A DNA stretch of 64,000 bases. Origin: Actinomycetota bacterium (GTDB lineage: Bacteria > Actinomycetota > Actinomycetes > Nanopelagicales > Nanopelagicaceae). Below, one piece after another: positions 34,972-45,356 of this stretch (its first letter is position 1; each line of letters begins with the position of its first letter). The notes below the pieces were generated by a model. The model did no database searches, was not told the DNA's origin, and saw only the letters and a program-made list of their open reading frames with translations. The translations under genes and the position numbers were made by a program. The stretch lies in contig JAQBVO010000003.1 of assembly GCA_027728065.1 (NCBI GenBank), forward strand, positions 26,410-90,409. The letters are read 5' to 3'.

Positions 34972-36675
34972 TTACTTCTCAATCAATTTGGCACCGAGCT
35001 CTTGCGCCAAGAGCGCTGCACCCGATAGTAGTGTCTTATCTGTCGGTGCCTCCGATGTCCGCATCTCACGCGCGGCTGGGGTATTTGTATCTAGGGATAG
35101 ATCAACTATGCACTCTATCTTTCGATCAATTCCAACTACATCTATAAACGCTTTGCGCAAAATCTCATCGGATTCAGAGCGCACAAATGAATCGCGTGCA
35201 CCGGCGTTAACGATTCCGATTGTGATAGCAAGCTCATCAACGGCTAATACCTGTGCCGAGGCGCTCAATAACGACCATGTGAGTCTGCGCCGCTTCTTTA
35301 CATCCTCGATGACATCTGGCCATGCACGTCGCAGTGCCGCAATATTAAAGCCACCATGCTGTGAGGCTCCAGGTGGAACAGCGGCAGGTTTCGCTAAGAT
35401 GTGCTCTTTAACCTCAGCTACAACCTCTGCCCGTTCAGCCTTTTTAACTGGAATGTTTTCTTTTGGCTCCACGGTTTGAGATCTAGCCGAGCTCCCAGAA
35501 CTCATGGGTGCGATATTTTCAACCCGCTCAAGGCGTTCTATGCGTGAGAGCATTCCCGCTTGAGTGTTATCACCAATCGGCAACAGGATCCGTCCGCAGA
35601 TAAGTTCAAGCATTAAACGTGGCGGCGTTGCCCCGCGCATCTGAGTTAGACCTTCAGCGGTGATATCGGCGGCGCGGGAGAGATTAGCAGTTCCAATTCG
35701 ATTAGCTTGATTGCGCATACGCTCCATCTGATCATCGGGCATATCGCGCAGGATGGAGTTAGCCGTTAAATCTTTTAGCGCATCGACGATCATTAAATCG
35801 CGGATTCGCTCCAACATATCGATGGTAAATCTACGGGGATCATGGCCAGATTCGATAACACGATCGATTGTCTTAAACAAAGTTGCACCATCATGGGCGG
35901 CAATCGCATCGATCGCATCATCTAGTAATGCGCCATCGGTAAAGCCCAACAGTTGAACTGCGATCTCATAACTAACGCCATCGCTACCTGCACCGGCCAA
36001 GAGCTGGCCGAGAACAGATAAGGCATCTCGTACCGAGCCACCAGATGCGCGAACCACTAATGGAATAACACCTTTTGCCACGTTTACGCCTTCGAGGTTA
36101 CAAATTTTTTCTAAATGTGCAGACAAGATTCCAGGTGGAACCAAACGGAATGGATAATGATGTGTACGTGAGCGGATAGTTGCAATTAACTTATCGGGCT
36201 CGGTCGTTGCAAAGATGAAAATAACATGTGGTGGTGGCTCTTCTACGACCTTCAAAAGCGCATTAACCGCCCCTGGGCCAAGTTGATGTGCCTCATCGAT
36301 AATGTAAATCTTATATCGTCCCTGTACCGGAGCAAAGAATACTTTATCGCGAAGATCGCGCGCATCATCTACTAAGCCATGAGTTGCAGCATCAAGTTCA
36401 ATAACATCGAGAGACCCCGGACCATTTGCAACTAAATCCTTACATGATTGACAGATCCCGCAAGGATTAGAAGTAGGGCCGTTTTCGCAGTTAATCGAGC
36501 GCGCCATAATCCGTGCACTCGATGTTTTACCGCAACCGCGTGGACCACTAAATAAATAAGCATGGTGTGTGCGATTACCAGTTAACGCATTTGAAAGTGG
36601 AATGGTTACATGATCCTGTCCGATTACATCGGCAAATAGAGAGGGGCGATATTTACGATACAAAGCTAATGACAT
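34972..36675 (-). CDS. dnaX: DNA polymerase III subunit gamma/tau
   Basis: YRKYRPSLFADVIGQDHV, FSGPRGCGKTSSARI. Confidence 0.97.
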   Translation of the reverse strand: MSLALYRKYRPSLFADVIGQDHVTIPLSNALTGNRTHHAYLFSGPRGCGKTSSARIMARSINCENGPTSNPCGICQSCKDLVANGPGSLDVIELDAATHGLVDDARDLRDKVFFAPVQGRYKIYIIDEAHQLGPGAVNALLKVVEEPPPHVIFIFATTEPDKLIATIRSRTHHYPFRLVPPGILSAHLEKICNLEGVNVAKGVIPLVVRASGGSVRDALSVLGQLLAGAGSDGVSYEIAVQLLGFTDGALLDDAIDAIAAHDGATLFKTIDRVIESGHDPRRFTIDMLERIRDLMIVDALKDLTANSILRDMPDDQMERMRNQANRIGTANLSRAADITAEGLTQMRGATPPRLMLELICGRILLPIGDNTQAGMLSRIERLERVENIAPMSSGSSARSQTVEPKENIPVKKAERAEVVAEVKEHILAKPAAVPPGASQHGGFNIAALRRAWPDVIEDVKKRRRLTWSLLSASAQVLAVDELAITIGIVNAGARDSFVRSESDEILRKAFIDVVGIDRKIECIVDLSLDTNTPAAREMRTSEAPTDKTLLSGAALLAQELGAKLIEK

Positions 36676-36738
36676 CGCCGCTCTCCTCTACTCTTCGTCG
36701 CGTTACTCTACTTAAAAGATCCACATTCAGTTTAAAAG

Positions 36739-36827
36739 GATCCCTCGCACACCTGCCAGAGCCGACCTACCCTTGCTGCATTCCTGCCCTGGGGGAGTTT
36801 GGTACGGATAACACCGTACGAGGGATC
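36739..36827 (-). ncRNA. ffs: bacterial small signal recognition particle RNA (4.5S-type)
   Basis: Minus strand GATCCCTCG...CCCAGGGCAGGAATGCAGCAAGGGTA...CGAGGGATC; terminal stem and conserved apical motif; upstream of dnaX. Confidence 0.92.
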
Positions 36828-36870
36828 TGGCGTAATCATAGTTATAGCCACCGATAGAGTGCTCCCCTCG

Positions 36871-36958
36871 GGAGGATTCGCATAGCGGCCGAGTGCGCAC
36901 GCTTGGAAAGCGTGTATAGGGAAACCTATCGAGGGTTCAAATCCCTCATCCTCCGCCA
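36871..36958 (+). tRNA. tRNA-Ser(GGA), CCA encoded
   Basis: GGAGGAT...ATCCTCC acceptor, long variable arm, loop TTGGAAA, T-loop GGTTCAAATCC. Confidence 0.96.
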
Positions 36959-37071
36959 AGTTTCACTCCCTTCGGCTGAATCACTCATTAATCAATTCGG
37001 CGATTTAACTAGAACCCCTGCCACATACAGAAATAGCGAGTTCGGACATCCTCGGCACATAAAATACCCCT

Positions 37072-37154
37072 GGAGGATTCGCATAGCGGCCGAGTGCGCG
37101 CGTCTCGAACACGCGTAGATGAAAATCTCGAGGGTTCAAATCCCTCATCCTCCG
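37072..37154 (+). tRNA. tRNA-Ser(CGA)
   Basis: Same acceptor and T arms as the neighbouring tRNA-Ser; loop CTCGAAC; CCA not encoded. Confidence 0.95.
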
Positions 37155-37158
37155 CTGA

Positions 37159-38577
37159 TTAAATCTCGACGCCAATGAATTTGGATTGTAGGAACTCATG
37201 AATTCCATCAAAGCCGCCTTCGCGACCTAACCCTGACTGTTTTACGCCACCAAATGGTGCCGCTGGATCTGAGATAACACCCTTATTGATTGCAACCATT
37301 CCAGACTCCATCGCCTCTGCTGTGCGCAGTGCACGAGTGAGGTTTGAAGAGAAGACATAACTAATAAGTCCAAACTCGGTGTCATTAGCCATCTGGATAC
37401 CCTCTTCATCGCTATCAAAGATCACGATCGGTGCGACGGGGCCGAAGATTTCATGGAGAAGAATCGGGTTATCTTTTTCAACTAACAAAACCGTTGCTGG
37501 GTAGAAAGCTCCTTCGCCTTCAGGCTTTACGCCTCCTATTTCAACCTTTGCGCCAGCTGCAATGGCTTGATCTACTAACTCTGCGATCTTATTGCGCTCT
37601 TTCATGGAGACAGAGGCGCCTAACGTTGTTGTGGCATCTGTTCCGCGGCCCATCACATAGGAGCTCATGGATTGAGAGATCTTTTCGATAAACTCTTTGG
37701 CAATTGGGCGTTGGACAAAGATGCGGTTGGCAGATGTACATGCTGCACCACCATTACGCATCTTTGCAAGTGATAGCTGAGGAATCGTTACTGCAAGATC
37801 TGCATCTTCGTGAATAACAACTTGCGCATTTCCACCTAACTCCATGGAACAGCGAATAATCCTATCTGCCGCCTCTTTAAGAAGGATACGACCGACCTCA
37901 GTTGAACCAGTAAATGAAAGATTCTTAACGCGTGGATCATGCAACATCTTCGAGATCGCAGGACCTGTTTTCTCAGGTAAGACTAAGTTTAAAACACCTT
38001 TGGGTAGGCCAGCGCGCTCCATAATATCGACGATATACATCGCCGTTAACGGAGTCTCTGTCGCAGGCTTTAAAATCATTGTGCAGCCAGCGGCAACAGC
38101 GGGGCCAATCTTTCGAGTAGCCATACCTGCAGGGAAGTTCCATGGCGTAATAAGAATTGATAAACCGATTGGTTGGTGAGTTACAAGGATTCGTTTATCT
38201 CCCGATGGAGATTTACGAAAATCTCCAGGTGTGCGAACGCTCTCTTCTGCAAACCAACGGAAAAACTCTGCAGCATAGGCCGCTTCACCACGTGCATCTG
38301 GCATAGCTTTCCCATTTTCACGCGATATCAATGTTGCAATTGTTTCTATTTCACTTGTCATGATTTCAAATGCTTTACGCAAAATCTCTGATCGAAATCT
38401 CGGAGCCGTCTTAGCCCATGCCACTGCAGCGGCATCGGCGGCTGCTATCGCCGCTTCACACTGGACATCGGATGCTAATGAGACTTTGGTAATGACCGAA
38501 CCATCGCTGGGGTCATGGACGGCGACTGTGCTGGCGCCCTGAATCCATTGGCCATCGATATATAACTCTGTGCGCAT
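37159..38577 (-). CDS. gabD: NAD(P)-dependent succinate-semialdehyde dehydrogenase family protein
   Basis: Aldehyde dehydrogenase: NFPAGMATRKIGPAVAAGCT, ELGGNAQ, GGAACTSANR. Confidence 0.9.
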   Translation of the reverse strand: MRTELYIDGQWIQGASTVAVHDPSDGSVITKVSLASDVQCEAAIAAADAAAVAWAKTAPRFRSEILRKAFEIMTSEIETIATLISRENGKAMPDARGEAAYAAEFFRWFAEESVRTPGDFRKSPSGDKRILVTHQPIGLSILITPWNFPAGMATRKIGPAVAAGCTMILKPATETPLTAMYIVDIMERAGLPKGVLNLVLPEKTGPAISKMLHDPRVKNLSFTGSTEVGRILLKEAADRIIRCSMELGGNAQVVIHEDADLAVTIPQLSLAKMRNGGAACTSANRIFVQRPIAKEFIEKISQSMSSYVMGRGTDATTTLGASVSMKERNKIAELVDQAIAAGAKVEIGGVKPEGEGAFYPATVLLVEKDNPILLHEIFGPVAPIVIFDSDEEGIQMANDTEFGLISYVFSSNLTRALRTAEAMESGMVAINKGVISDPAAPFGGVKQSGLGREGGFDGIHEFLQSKFIGVEI

Positions 38578-38681
38578 AGGGCGAGCATACGCGCTGCCTG
38601 CAAGAAGTCGAAGTCGGTGCGCTCTACGATAGAGTCATAGCAGTTAAGTTGCACTATGGCGCAATTATTAAAGGAGAAAAA

Positions 38682-41021
38682 GTGCCCAAGTCTTGGACCG
38701 ATGAGGCGCAAGAGCCAGTTGTTAAGAAAGATCATGCGCACCTAAAAGACCCTTTCATTTACAAAGTTAAGAGTTTCTTTTTAGGTACTCCTCTGAATAG
38801 GCACTCTCTAGAGTCTCAAAGACTAAGCAAAAGGAGTGCCTTCGGAATACTTTCTTCCGACTGTATCTCCTCCTCTGCTTATGGAGGCGAGCAGATTCTT
38901 GTTGCGCTTATCCCCGCCTTTGGTCTTGCCGCTTTTACAATCTTTCCACCGATGGTCGGAGTCATTCTTGTTATGTTGATGGCAATAACTTTGTTATATC
39001 GAGATGTAATTAGTACATATACCCGCTCTGGCAGTGCTTATATTGTCTGTAAAGATAATTTTGGAAGAGTCATCTCTCAAATTGCTGCAGTTGAATTAAT
39101 GTTTGGCTACATCATCACAGTAGCGATTCAATCTGCCGCAGGTGTAGCAGCCATTATTTCAACATTTCCAGAGTTAAATTCTCTCAAGGTCCAAATGACG
39201 ATAATAATCGTGATTCTGCTGACCTACATCAATTTACATGGGGTTAAAGAAGCCGGTTTTGTCTTTGTTCTACCATCGTATTTATTCATGGGGAGCATGT
39301 TTTTGGTTTTCTTATTTGGAATTTATAGATATTTTACCAACACACTACCGGTTTACGATTCCACTACCGTTGGACTTGTTCCAATCGGGCAGGCACAAGG
39401 TCTATTAAGTTTTGCTGCATTCTTATATCTATTAAAAGCATTCGCTAATGGCAGTGCCTCTTTGACTGGCATTGAGGCGGTTTCAGATAGTGTTCCTTTG
39501 TTTAGAAATCCTCAACACTCAAACGCAAAAAAGATCTTGACCTTTATGAGTTTAGCCTTAGGCACGTTAATAATCGGTATCGCTTGGCTTGCAAAGCAGA
39601 CACAAGCGATTCCCTACGAAGATGGAACACCTACGGTTATCTCCCTTGTTGCAAAAGCTGCGCTGGGTGAAGGAGTTGTGGGTTCCTCTCTCTTTCTGTT
39701 GACCCAACTAGGTACTATGTTGATTTTATTTGCTGGCGCTAACACCTGCTTTAACGCCTTTCCAAATATGGTTAATATGGTTGCAAATGATGGTTTCTTG
39801 CCGCGCAGATTGACTCAGCGTGGCCACAAATTAGTTTTCTCTAATGGGGTTTTCTTTATTGCCGGTTTGGCATCATTATTGGTAATCGTCACAGGTGCTA
39901 GTATCACAATTTTGGCTGCTATTTATGCTCTTGCGGTATTTATTGGCTTTGCATTAACTGGCGCTGGTATGACAAAAAAGAGTATGTCCACTCAAAACTT
40001 GAATTCCAAATTAAGAGTTGGGGTTCATGCTTTCGCAACCTTGCTTGCCTCTTTTACGGTAATTGTGCTCTCAATAGTTAAATTTGCAGAGGGAACATGG
40101 ATCATAGTTATCGGTACACCGCTGATTGTGCTACTAATGCTAAAGTTCAATAATCAATACGCTCGCGAACAAGATGCACTTTCGGTTAAACAACATCAAG
40201 AGCGAGCTACGTCAATCTCTCGCCATGATGTTGCAGTCCTTGTCGATAGCGTCGATATTGCAACTGTTGGTGCGATTCGATACGCCCGCAGCCTTAACCC
40301 AAGACACCTAGTCGCCGTCCACTTTGTCATCGATGATAGGCGCGCTGCCGATATTCAAAGAGCGTGGGCGGCATCTGCTGCTCTAGATGATGTCACCCTT
40401 GAATTAATCGACTGCCCCGATCGTAGGCTGGCAAATTCAGCCTTGGATTATGCGATTCGAATGACTCAAAAGCCAGATGTTGAATTGACATTACTCTTGC
40501 CGCGCCGGGCATACTCTGGATCCTTGAGTCGTTTACTACATGATCAAACTGCCGAAGAGATTGCAGCACCTATCTCACAACTCTCTCGTGTTGTCGCAAC
40601 GATTGTTCCTTTCGACGTTGATCGCATCATTTCTTTTTCAAAACTAACTACCCCTAGACAACCTCAAAGCGTTGGGAAAGTAGCCGAACCAGAAAAAGTA
40701 ACCAAAAAGCCTTCTGTGTCGGTGAGTACCGAGCCAGTTAGCCATTACGCCGAAAACGTAACTCCTATCGATAAAATTAAATGGAGAAAACGTGCCCGAG
40801 TTCAGGGTCACGTCACCTCGATTAAGAGTGCGCCGCGTGGTTCAGCACCGACTCTTGAAGTAGAAATCTGGGATAAAACCGGTGGTGTCTCACTTCATTT
40901 CTTAGGCCGGCGAGAGATTGCAGGACTTGCAGTTGGATCACAGATGCGTGCCGAAGGAATGGTTGGCGAAGAAGAGGGATCGATGGTAATTCTTAACCCC
41001 TCTTACGAACTCCTTGTATAA
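38682..41021 (+). CDS. APC family permease with C-terminal soluble region ending in an OB-fold-like domain
   Basis: ~12 TM APC transporter; C-terminus KWRKRARVQGHVTSIKSAPRGSAPTLEVEIWDKTGGVSLHFLGRREIAGLAVGSQMRAEGMV resembles OB-fold proteins; GTG start 38682 after AAAGGAG. Confidence 0.88.
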   Translation: MPKSWTDEAQEPVVKKDHAHLKDPFIYKVKSFFLGTPLNRHSLESQRLSKRSAFGILSSDCISSSAYGGEQILVALIPAFGLAAFTIFPPMVGVILVMLMAITLLYRDVISTYTRSGSAYIVCKDNFGRVISQIAAVELMFGYIITVAIQSAAGVAAIISTFPELNSLKVQMTIIIVILLTYINLHGVKEAGFVFVLPSYLFMGSMFLVFLFGIYRYFTNTLPVYDSTTVGLVPIGQAQGLLSFAAFLYLLKAFANGSASLTGIEAVSDSVPLFRNPQHSNAKKILTFMSLALGTLIIGIAWLAKQTQAIPYEDGTPTVISLVAKAALGEGVVGSSLFLLTQLGTMLILFAGANTCFNAFPNMVNMVANDGFLPRRLTQRGHKLVFSNGVFFIAGLASLLVIVTGASITILAAIYALAVFIGFALTGAGMTKKSMSTQNLNSKLRVGVHAFATLLASFTVIVLSIVKFAEGTWIIVIGTPLIVLLMLKFNNQYAREQDALSVKQHQERATSISRHDVAVLVDSVDIATVGAIRYARSLNPRHLVAVHFVIDDRRAADIQRAWAASAALDDVTLELIDCPDRRLANSALDYAIRMTQKPDVELTLLLPRRAYSGSLSRLLHDQTAEEIAAPISQLSRVVATIVPFDVDRIISFSKLTTPRQPQSVGKVAEPEKVTKKPSVSVSTEPVSHYAENVTPIDKIKWRKRARVQGHVTSIKSAPRGSAPTLEVEIWDKTGGVSLHFLGRREIAGLAVGSQMRAEGMVGEEEGSMVILNPSYELLV

Positions 41022-41451
41022 AATCCTTTAACATCGCAGCACACTCTTTGGCTAATACTTCGCTGCGGACTTCGACTTTGTACAAAGAGCGGCGATCACG
41101 TAGAAGATCCCAAACCGAACCCACTGCGCCAGCCTTTTCATCCCATGCTCCAAAGACTAGGGTAGAAATTCGCGCCTGAGCAATAGCCCCTGCGCACATT
41201 GCACATGGTTCGAGGGTAACTACAAGTTTGTATTCTTCTAAGCGCCACTTACCGATTTTTTCACAGGCTCTGCGTATAGCGACAATCTCTGCATGTGCAG
41301 TTGGATCATTACGTAGTTCGCGCTCATTGTGGCCGATTGCAATAATTTCGCCCTCTTTGTCCACAATAACCGCACCTACTGGTACGTCACCGCTTGCAAG
41401 GGCTTTTTGCGCAACAGCTAATGCTGCGCGCATTAACTCTTCATCGCTCAC
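40993..41451 (-). CDS. tadA: tRNA adenosine(34) deaminase
   Basis: HAEIVAI, PCAMCAGAI zinc deaminase motifs. Confidence 0.95.
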   Translation of the reverse strand: MSDEELMRAALAVAQKALASGDVPVGAVIVDKEGEIIAIGHNERELRNDPTAHAEIVAIRRACEKIGKWRLEEYKLVVTLEPCAMCAGAIAQARISTLVFGAWDEKAGAVGSVWDLLRDRRSLYKVEVRSEVLAKECAAMLKDFIQGVRKRG

Positions 41452-41999
41452 AGCTCTAAGAGCTCTGCAAACTGATCGCCAAAGCCCAAACGGTTAGCTA
41501 TCGCCTCTAACTGTTCATCTGGATATAATTCAAAGTCATCACAGAGAGCAGATATCTCCATTCCATTCATACCAAGGTCAGCCAAAATATCAATATGCCC
41601 AATAGGATTTGTATCCTCGTCCTTTTCTGGCATTGGTATATCTGCAATCTCAAGTAGCTCTTCGGCGACTGGATAAGACAAAGCGCATGTCACATCGCTG
41701 AGAAAGAGCCACATATGTGCACCAAGAACTCGAATCAAAATAAAAAACTCTTCATCGATCGAAATCAATGCGATTGCGCCACCATTTGTCTGTTGTGATT
41801 TAAGGCTTGTAATTATCTGTGCGATATCAGTTGGGTCTGGGAGTAGTCCTAGCGTCCAGCGACCATCTTCATGCCAGGCCGCTACAGCGATATCTAACTC
41901 ATTTGTGATGCTGCTTACTTTTAGAATCGCTTCAGGTACATCCTCGTGCGCGTCGAACTCTTCGATCTCCTCTGCGATCTCCTCATCGAATCCGGACAT
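41448..41999 (-). CDS. tRNA adenosine deaminase-associated protein
   Basis: 183 aa acidic protein directly upstream of tadA, conserved actinobacterial pairing. Confidence 0.85.
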   Translation of the reverse strand: MSGFDEEIAEEIEEFDAHEDVPEAILKVSSITNELDIAVAAWHEDGRWTLGLLPDPTDIAQIITSLKSQQTNGGAIALISIDEEFFILIRVLGAHMWLFLSDVTCALSYPVAEELLEIADIPMPEKDEDTNPIGHIDILADLGMNGMEISALCDDFELYPDEQLEAIANRLGFGDQFAELLEL

Positions 42000-42046
42000 G
42001 CGCTCATAGTTCCACTCATTTGGAAGGAATGAAACCCCTGTAAGGT

Positions 42047-42691
42047 ATGGGCATGAAGGTGCACGTTACAGATCACCCACTCATCGCCCACAAATTGACG
42101 GTTTTGCGGGATGAACGTACCGATTCGCCAACTTTTCGCCGACTCGTTGAAGAGCTCGTAACTCTCCTTGCCTACGAAGCGACTCGCAATGTACGTACGC
42201 GCCCAGTTTCGATTACAACCCCTGTTACTCAGACCACTGGAATAAAGATGGCCGATCCTCGGCCCGTTGTGGTCCCAATTCTGCGTGCGGGCCTTGGAAT
42301 GCTTGAGGGAATGAGTAAGTTGATTCCAACGGCCGAAGTTGGTTTTCTTGGAATGGTTCGCGATGAAAAAACTCTACAGGCTAGTACATATGCCAATCGT
42401 CTTCCAGATGATTTATCTGGGCGCCATATCTTTGTTTTAGATCCGATGCTTGCAACTGGTGGAACTCTAATATCGGCCTTTCACTACTTAATCAATCTTG
42501 GAGCAAATGACATAACTGCGATCTGTATCTTGTCTGCTCCTGAAGGCATCGCAGCGGTTGAAAAGGAGTTCGCGAGCAGTAATGTTCCGATCACAATCGT
42601 GACTGGCGCACTTGATGAAAAACTAAATGAGCATGGATACATTGTTCCGGGGTTAGGCGATGCCGGCGATCGTTTGTATGGAGTCGTATAA
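42047..42691 (+). CDS. upp: uracil phosphoribosyltransferase
   Basis: [25 protein letters not shown]. Confidence 0.97.
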   Translation: MGMKVHVTDHPLIAHKLTVLRDERTDSPTFRRLVEELVTLLAYEATRNVRTRPVSITTPVTQTTGIKMADPRPVVVPILRAGLGMLEGMSKLIPTAEVGFLGMVRDEKTLQASTYANRLPDDLSGRHIFVLDPMLATGGTLISAFHYLINLGANDITAICILSAPEGIAAVEKEFASSNVPITIVTGALDEKLNEHGYIVPGLGDAGDRLYGVV

Positions 42692-44068
42692 ATGGCAACA
42701 ACATCACCTAGCTATGGCATCACGATACGCGTTGAGGGCTCTTCATCGGCGCAACCTGTAGCACTAGCCACAACGGTCATCGCAGGAGCTGGCGCAACGA
42801 TCACTGCCCTCGATGTCGTTGAGTCGCTCTTAGAGCGAGTTGTTATCGATATTACCTGTGACACTATCGACTCCGCTCATGCCGAGGAAATTACAATCGC
42901 ATTGGCAAAAAACCCTGAGTTGACCGTTCGCAAGGTCAGTGACCGAACTTTCTTGCTACACCTTGGTGGAAAGATTGAGATTACATCTAAAGTTCCGCTG
43001 AAAACACGCGATGATTTATCGCGCGCATATACCCCCGGTGTTGCCCGCATCTGCCAAGCGATAGTTGATGATCCTGCCGATGCCCGCCGCTTAACAATTA
43101 AGCGCAACACTGTGGCAGTTGTGACCGATGGATCGGCGGTTTTGGGCCTTGGCAATATCGGTCCTGCCGCTGCCCTGCCTGTGATGGAGGGTAAGGCCGC
43201 ATTATTCAAGCGCTTTGCCGGTGTAGATGCTTGGCCTGTATGCCTTGATACGCAAGATGTAGATGAAATTGTCCGCACCGTACAACTAATCGCTCCCGTA
43301 TACGGTGGAATTAATTTAGAAGATATCTCCGCCCCGCGTTGTTTTGAAGTCGAACGCCGTCTGCGTGAACTCTTAGATATACCTGTTTTCCACGATGACC
43401 AACATGGCACTGCAATTGTGGTTCTTGCCGCTCTGCGCAACTCACTTAAGTTGGTTAAAAAGGATTTGAGTAAGGTTAAGATAATTCTTATTGGTGTTGG
43501 CGCCGCAGGTAATGCCATTGCACGCCTATTGGTTCTTAAAGGTGCTAAAAACATTATTGGCTTTAACCACCGTGGTGTTGTCACCAGGGATATGAAATCT
43601 ACAGATGCAATGCAGCAGTGGTTTATTGATAATAGCAATCCCGATAACTTCACTGGAGATATCGCAGGGGCTATGAAGGGTGCCGATGTCTTTATTGGAG
43701 TTAGTGCTCCAAATGTAATCAATGAATCTCACGCCGCTTCCATGGCTCCAGGTTCAATTATCTTTGCTCTTGCAAACCCGAATCCTGAGATTGACCCAGC
43801 CATCGCACGTAAATATGCAGCTGTTGTTGCAACCGGTCGTAGCGATCAACCTAATCAGATTAACAATGTCCTTGCCTTCCCCGGCATCTTCCGAGGACTT
43901 CTAGATGCAAACGCCCACAAGATCACAGATAAATTATTAGTTGCCGCAGCCGAAGCGATAGCCGACTGTGTTTCCCCTGAACAGCTCAATGCATCTTTTA
44001 TCGTGCCAAGCGTCTTTGATCCAAATGTGACTAAAGCAGTTGCCGCAGCGGTAAAGAAGTCTGTGTGA
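42692..44068 (+). CDS. NAD-dependent malic enzyme with N-terminal ACT domain
   Basis: YTPGVARICQAI, DGSAVLGLGNIGP, DDQHGTAIVVLAAL. Confidence 0.95.
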   Translation: MATTSPSYGITIRVEGSSSAQPVALATTVIAGAGATITALDVVESLLERVVIDITCDTIDSAHAEEITIALAKNPELTVRKVSDRTFLLHLGGKIEITSKVPLKTRDDLSRAYTPGVARICQAIVDDPADARRLTIKRNTVAVVTDGSAVLGLGNIGPAAALPVMEGKAALFKRFAGVDAWPVCLDTQDVDEIVRTVQLIAPVYGGINLEDISAPRCFEVERRLRELLDIPVFHDDQHGTAIVVLAALRNSLKLVKKDLSKVKIILIGVGAAGNAIARLLVLKGAKNIIGFNHRGVVTRDMKSTDAMQQWFIDNSNPDNFTGDIAGAMKGADVFIGVSAPNVINESHAASMAPGSIIFALANPNPEIDPAIARKYAAVVATGRSDQPNQINNVLAFPGIFRGLLDANAHKITDKLLVAAAEAIADCVSPEQLNASFIVPSVFDPNVTKAVAAAVKKSV

Positions 44069-44670
44069 TAGAACTTGCCGCCTCTTTTGACGCTCAACTC
44101 TCTGCCCTTACGCCATATTTAATCTACATAATTGTTGGAGCTATTGTCTTCTTTGAAACAGGTGTCTTATTCGCGTTTTTCCTACCTGGAGATTCAATAC
44201 TTTTTAGCGCAGGTCTTGTCGCCGCCGCACATGGTGAAGTAAATATTGTTATTCTCGTAACGGTTATATTTATCGCCGCATTTTTTGGAGATCAAATCGG
44301 CTTTGTTTTGGGGCGCTTAGTCGGTCGCCCCTACTTAGATAAACATGATTCACCGCGTATGAAGTCGATGATTGCCCGCTCTGAGCGCTTTTACGAACAG
44401 ACAGGGTGGTGGGCCGTTGTCGCTGCGCGCTTCTTCCCCTGGATTCGCACCTTTGTACCGCCCATTGCCGGTGCCTCCAAGATGAACTACTACAAATTTT
44501 TAACCGCTAACGCGTTAGGTGCCCTGTTGTGGGGTGTAGGTATAACTCTTGCTGGGTATTACGCCGCTACCTTGCCATGGGTAAAGACATGGTCCTATGC
44601 GATAGCAGCGTTCTTTATATCTGCTTCGCTGGTCTCGGCCTTGGTGAACTACTTACGACACCGGCGATAA
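44065..44670 (+). CDS. DedA family membrane protein
   Basis: FLPGDSILFSAGL, FFPWIRTFVPPIAGASKM. Confidence 0.93.
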   Translation: MIELAASFDAQLSALTPYLIYIIVGAIVFFETGVLFAFFLPGDSILFSAGLVAAAHGEVNIVILVTVIFIAAFFGDQIGFVLGRLVGRPYLDKHDSPRMKSMIARSERFYEQTGWWAVVAARFFPWIRTFVPPIAGASKMNYYKFLTANALGALLWGVGITLAGYYAATLPWVKTWSYAIAAFFISASLVSALVNYLRHRR

Positions 44671-44817
44671 ATCCTGCGTAGGTCATAACAATTCCCGTTA
44701 CTAGACAAGTGCTGCCTGTAGCCCCTTGTTTAACTCAGAGGAGAGAGCACCATTGACGCGGGCCTAAAGTGCGATAACTACACCTGAAAGTGCGGCAAGT
44801 AAGTCTTATCGTATTTT

Positions 44818-45342
44818 TTAATGTGTGCCGTCGAACTCTCGTTTATCAGCAATCCAATCCATGAGCGCAAATAAAACTCCTGAGGCAACAAATGTGAGAT
44901 GAATGATTCGCCATTTTGTTCCACCACCTACATGATCCTGTCCAGCCAATTCGATGAAATCTTTAAGAAGTTCGATTACGGATATGGCGACTAGCGAGCC
45001 AATTAATTTGATTTTTAATCCGCTAAAGTCAATCGTGCCCATCCAGTGTGGGCGATCTTTTGACTCGGTAGCTACATCGATGCGTGATATGAAGTTTTCA
45101 TAGCCTGCAAAGATCACCATCAGAATCAGATTTGCTAAAAGCGTTAAATCTAATAAAGCCAATAAATCCAGGGTAAAACTCTGTGGAGTCGCCTCACCAA
45201 CCTTCTGCGCTAAGTGATAAAACTCAACGATAAAGCGGAAGCACAGTAATACGAGTGCACCAACAAGGCCAAGGTAGAGGGGGGCCAGGAGAAATCGTGC
45301 ACGGAAGAGTAAAACTTCAACGCCATGAGAGATTCTATTCAT
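44818..45342 (-). CDS. YqhA family (UPF0114) membrane protein
   Basis: VLLFRARFLLAPLYLGLVGALV...NLILMVIFAGYENF...HWMGTIDFSGLKIKL. Confidence 0.88.
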   Translation of the reverse strand: MNRISHGVEVLLFRARFLLAPLYLGLVGALVLLCFRFIVEFYHLAQKVGEATPQSFTLDLLALLDLTLLANLILMVIFAGYENFISRIDVATESKDRPHWMGTIDFSGLKIKLIGSLVAISVIELLKDFIELAGQDHVGGGTKWRIIHLTFVASGVLFALMDWIADKREFDGTH

Positions 45343-45356
45343 CTGAGGATTTTAAC

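Noticed and set aside
34988-35479. 163-aa plus-strand ORF opposite dnaX
   Set aside because: Antisense to a confident gene, no motifs; same reasoning applied to the other antisense ORFs in the track (e.g. 6846-7334, 53861-54403, 52193-52507).
36871-37154. Tandem tRNA-Ser pair as a recent duplication or repeat element
   Set aside because: Different anticodons (GGA, CGA) with unrelated spacer sequence; shared arms are expected for Ser isoacceptors.
42877-43722. 281-aa antisense ORF within the malic enzyme gene
   Set aside because: Lies fully opposite a well-supported CDS with strong family motifs; low-complexity, no recognisable domain; typical antisense shadow ORF.
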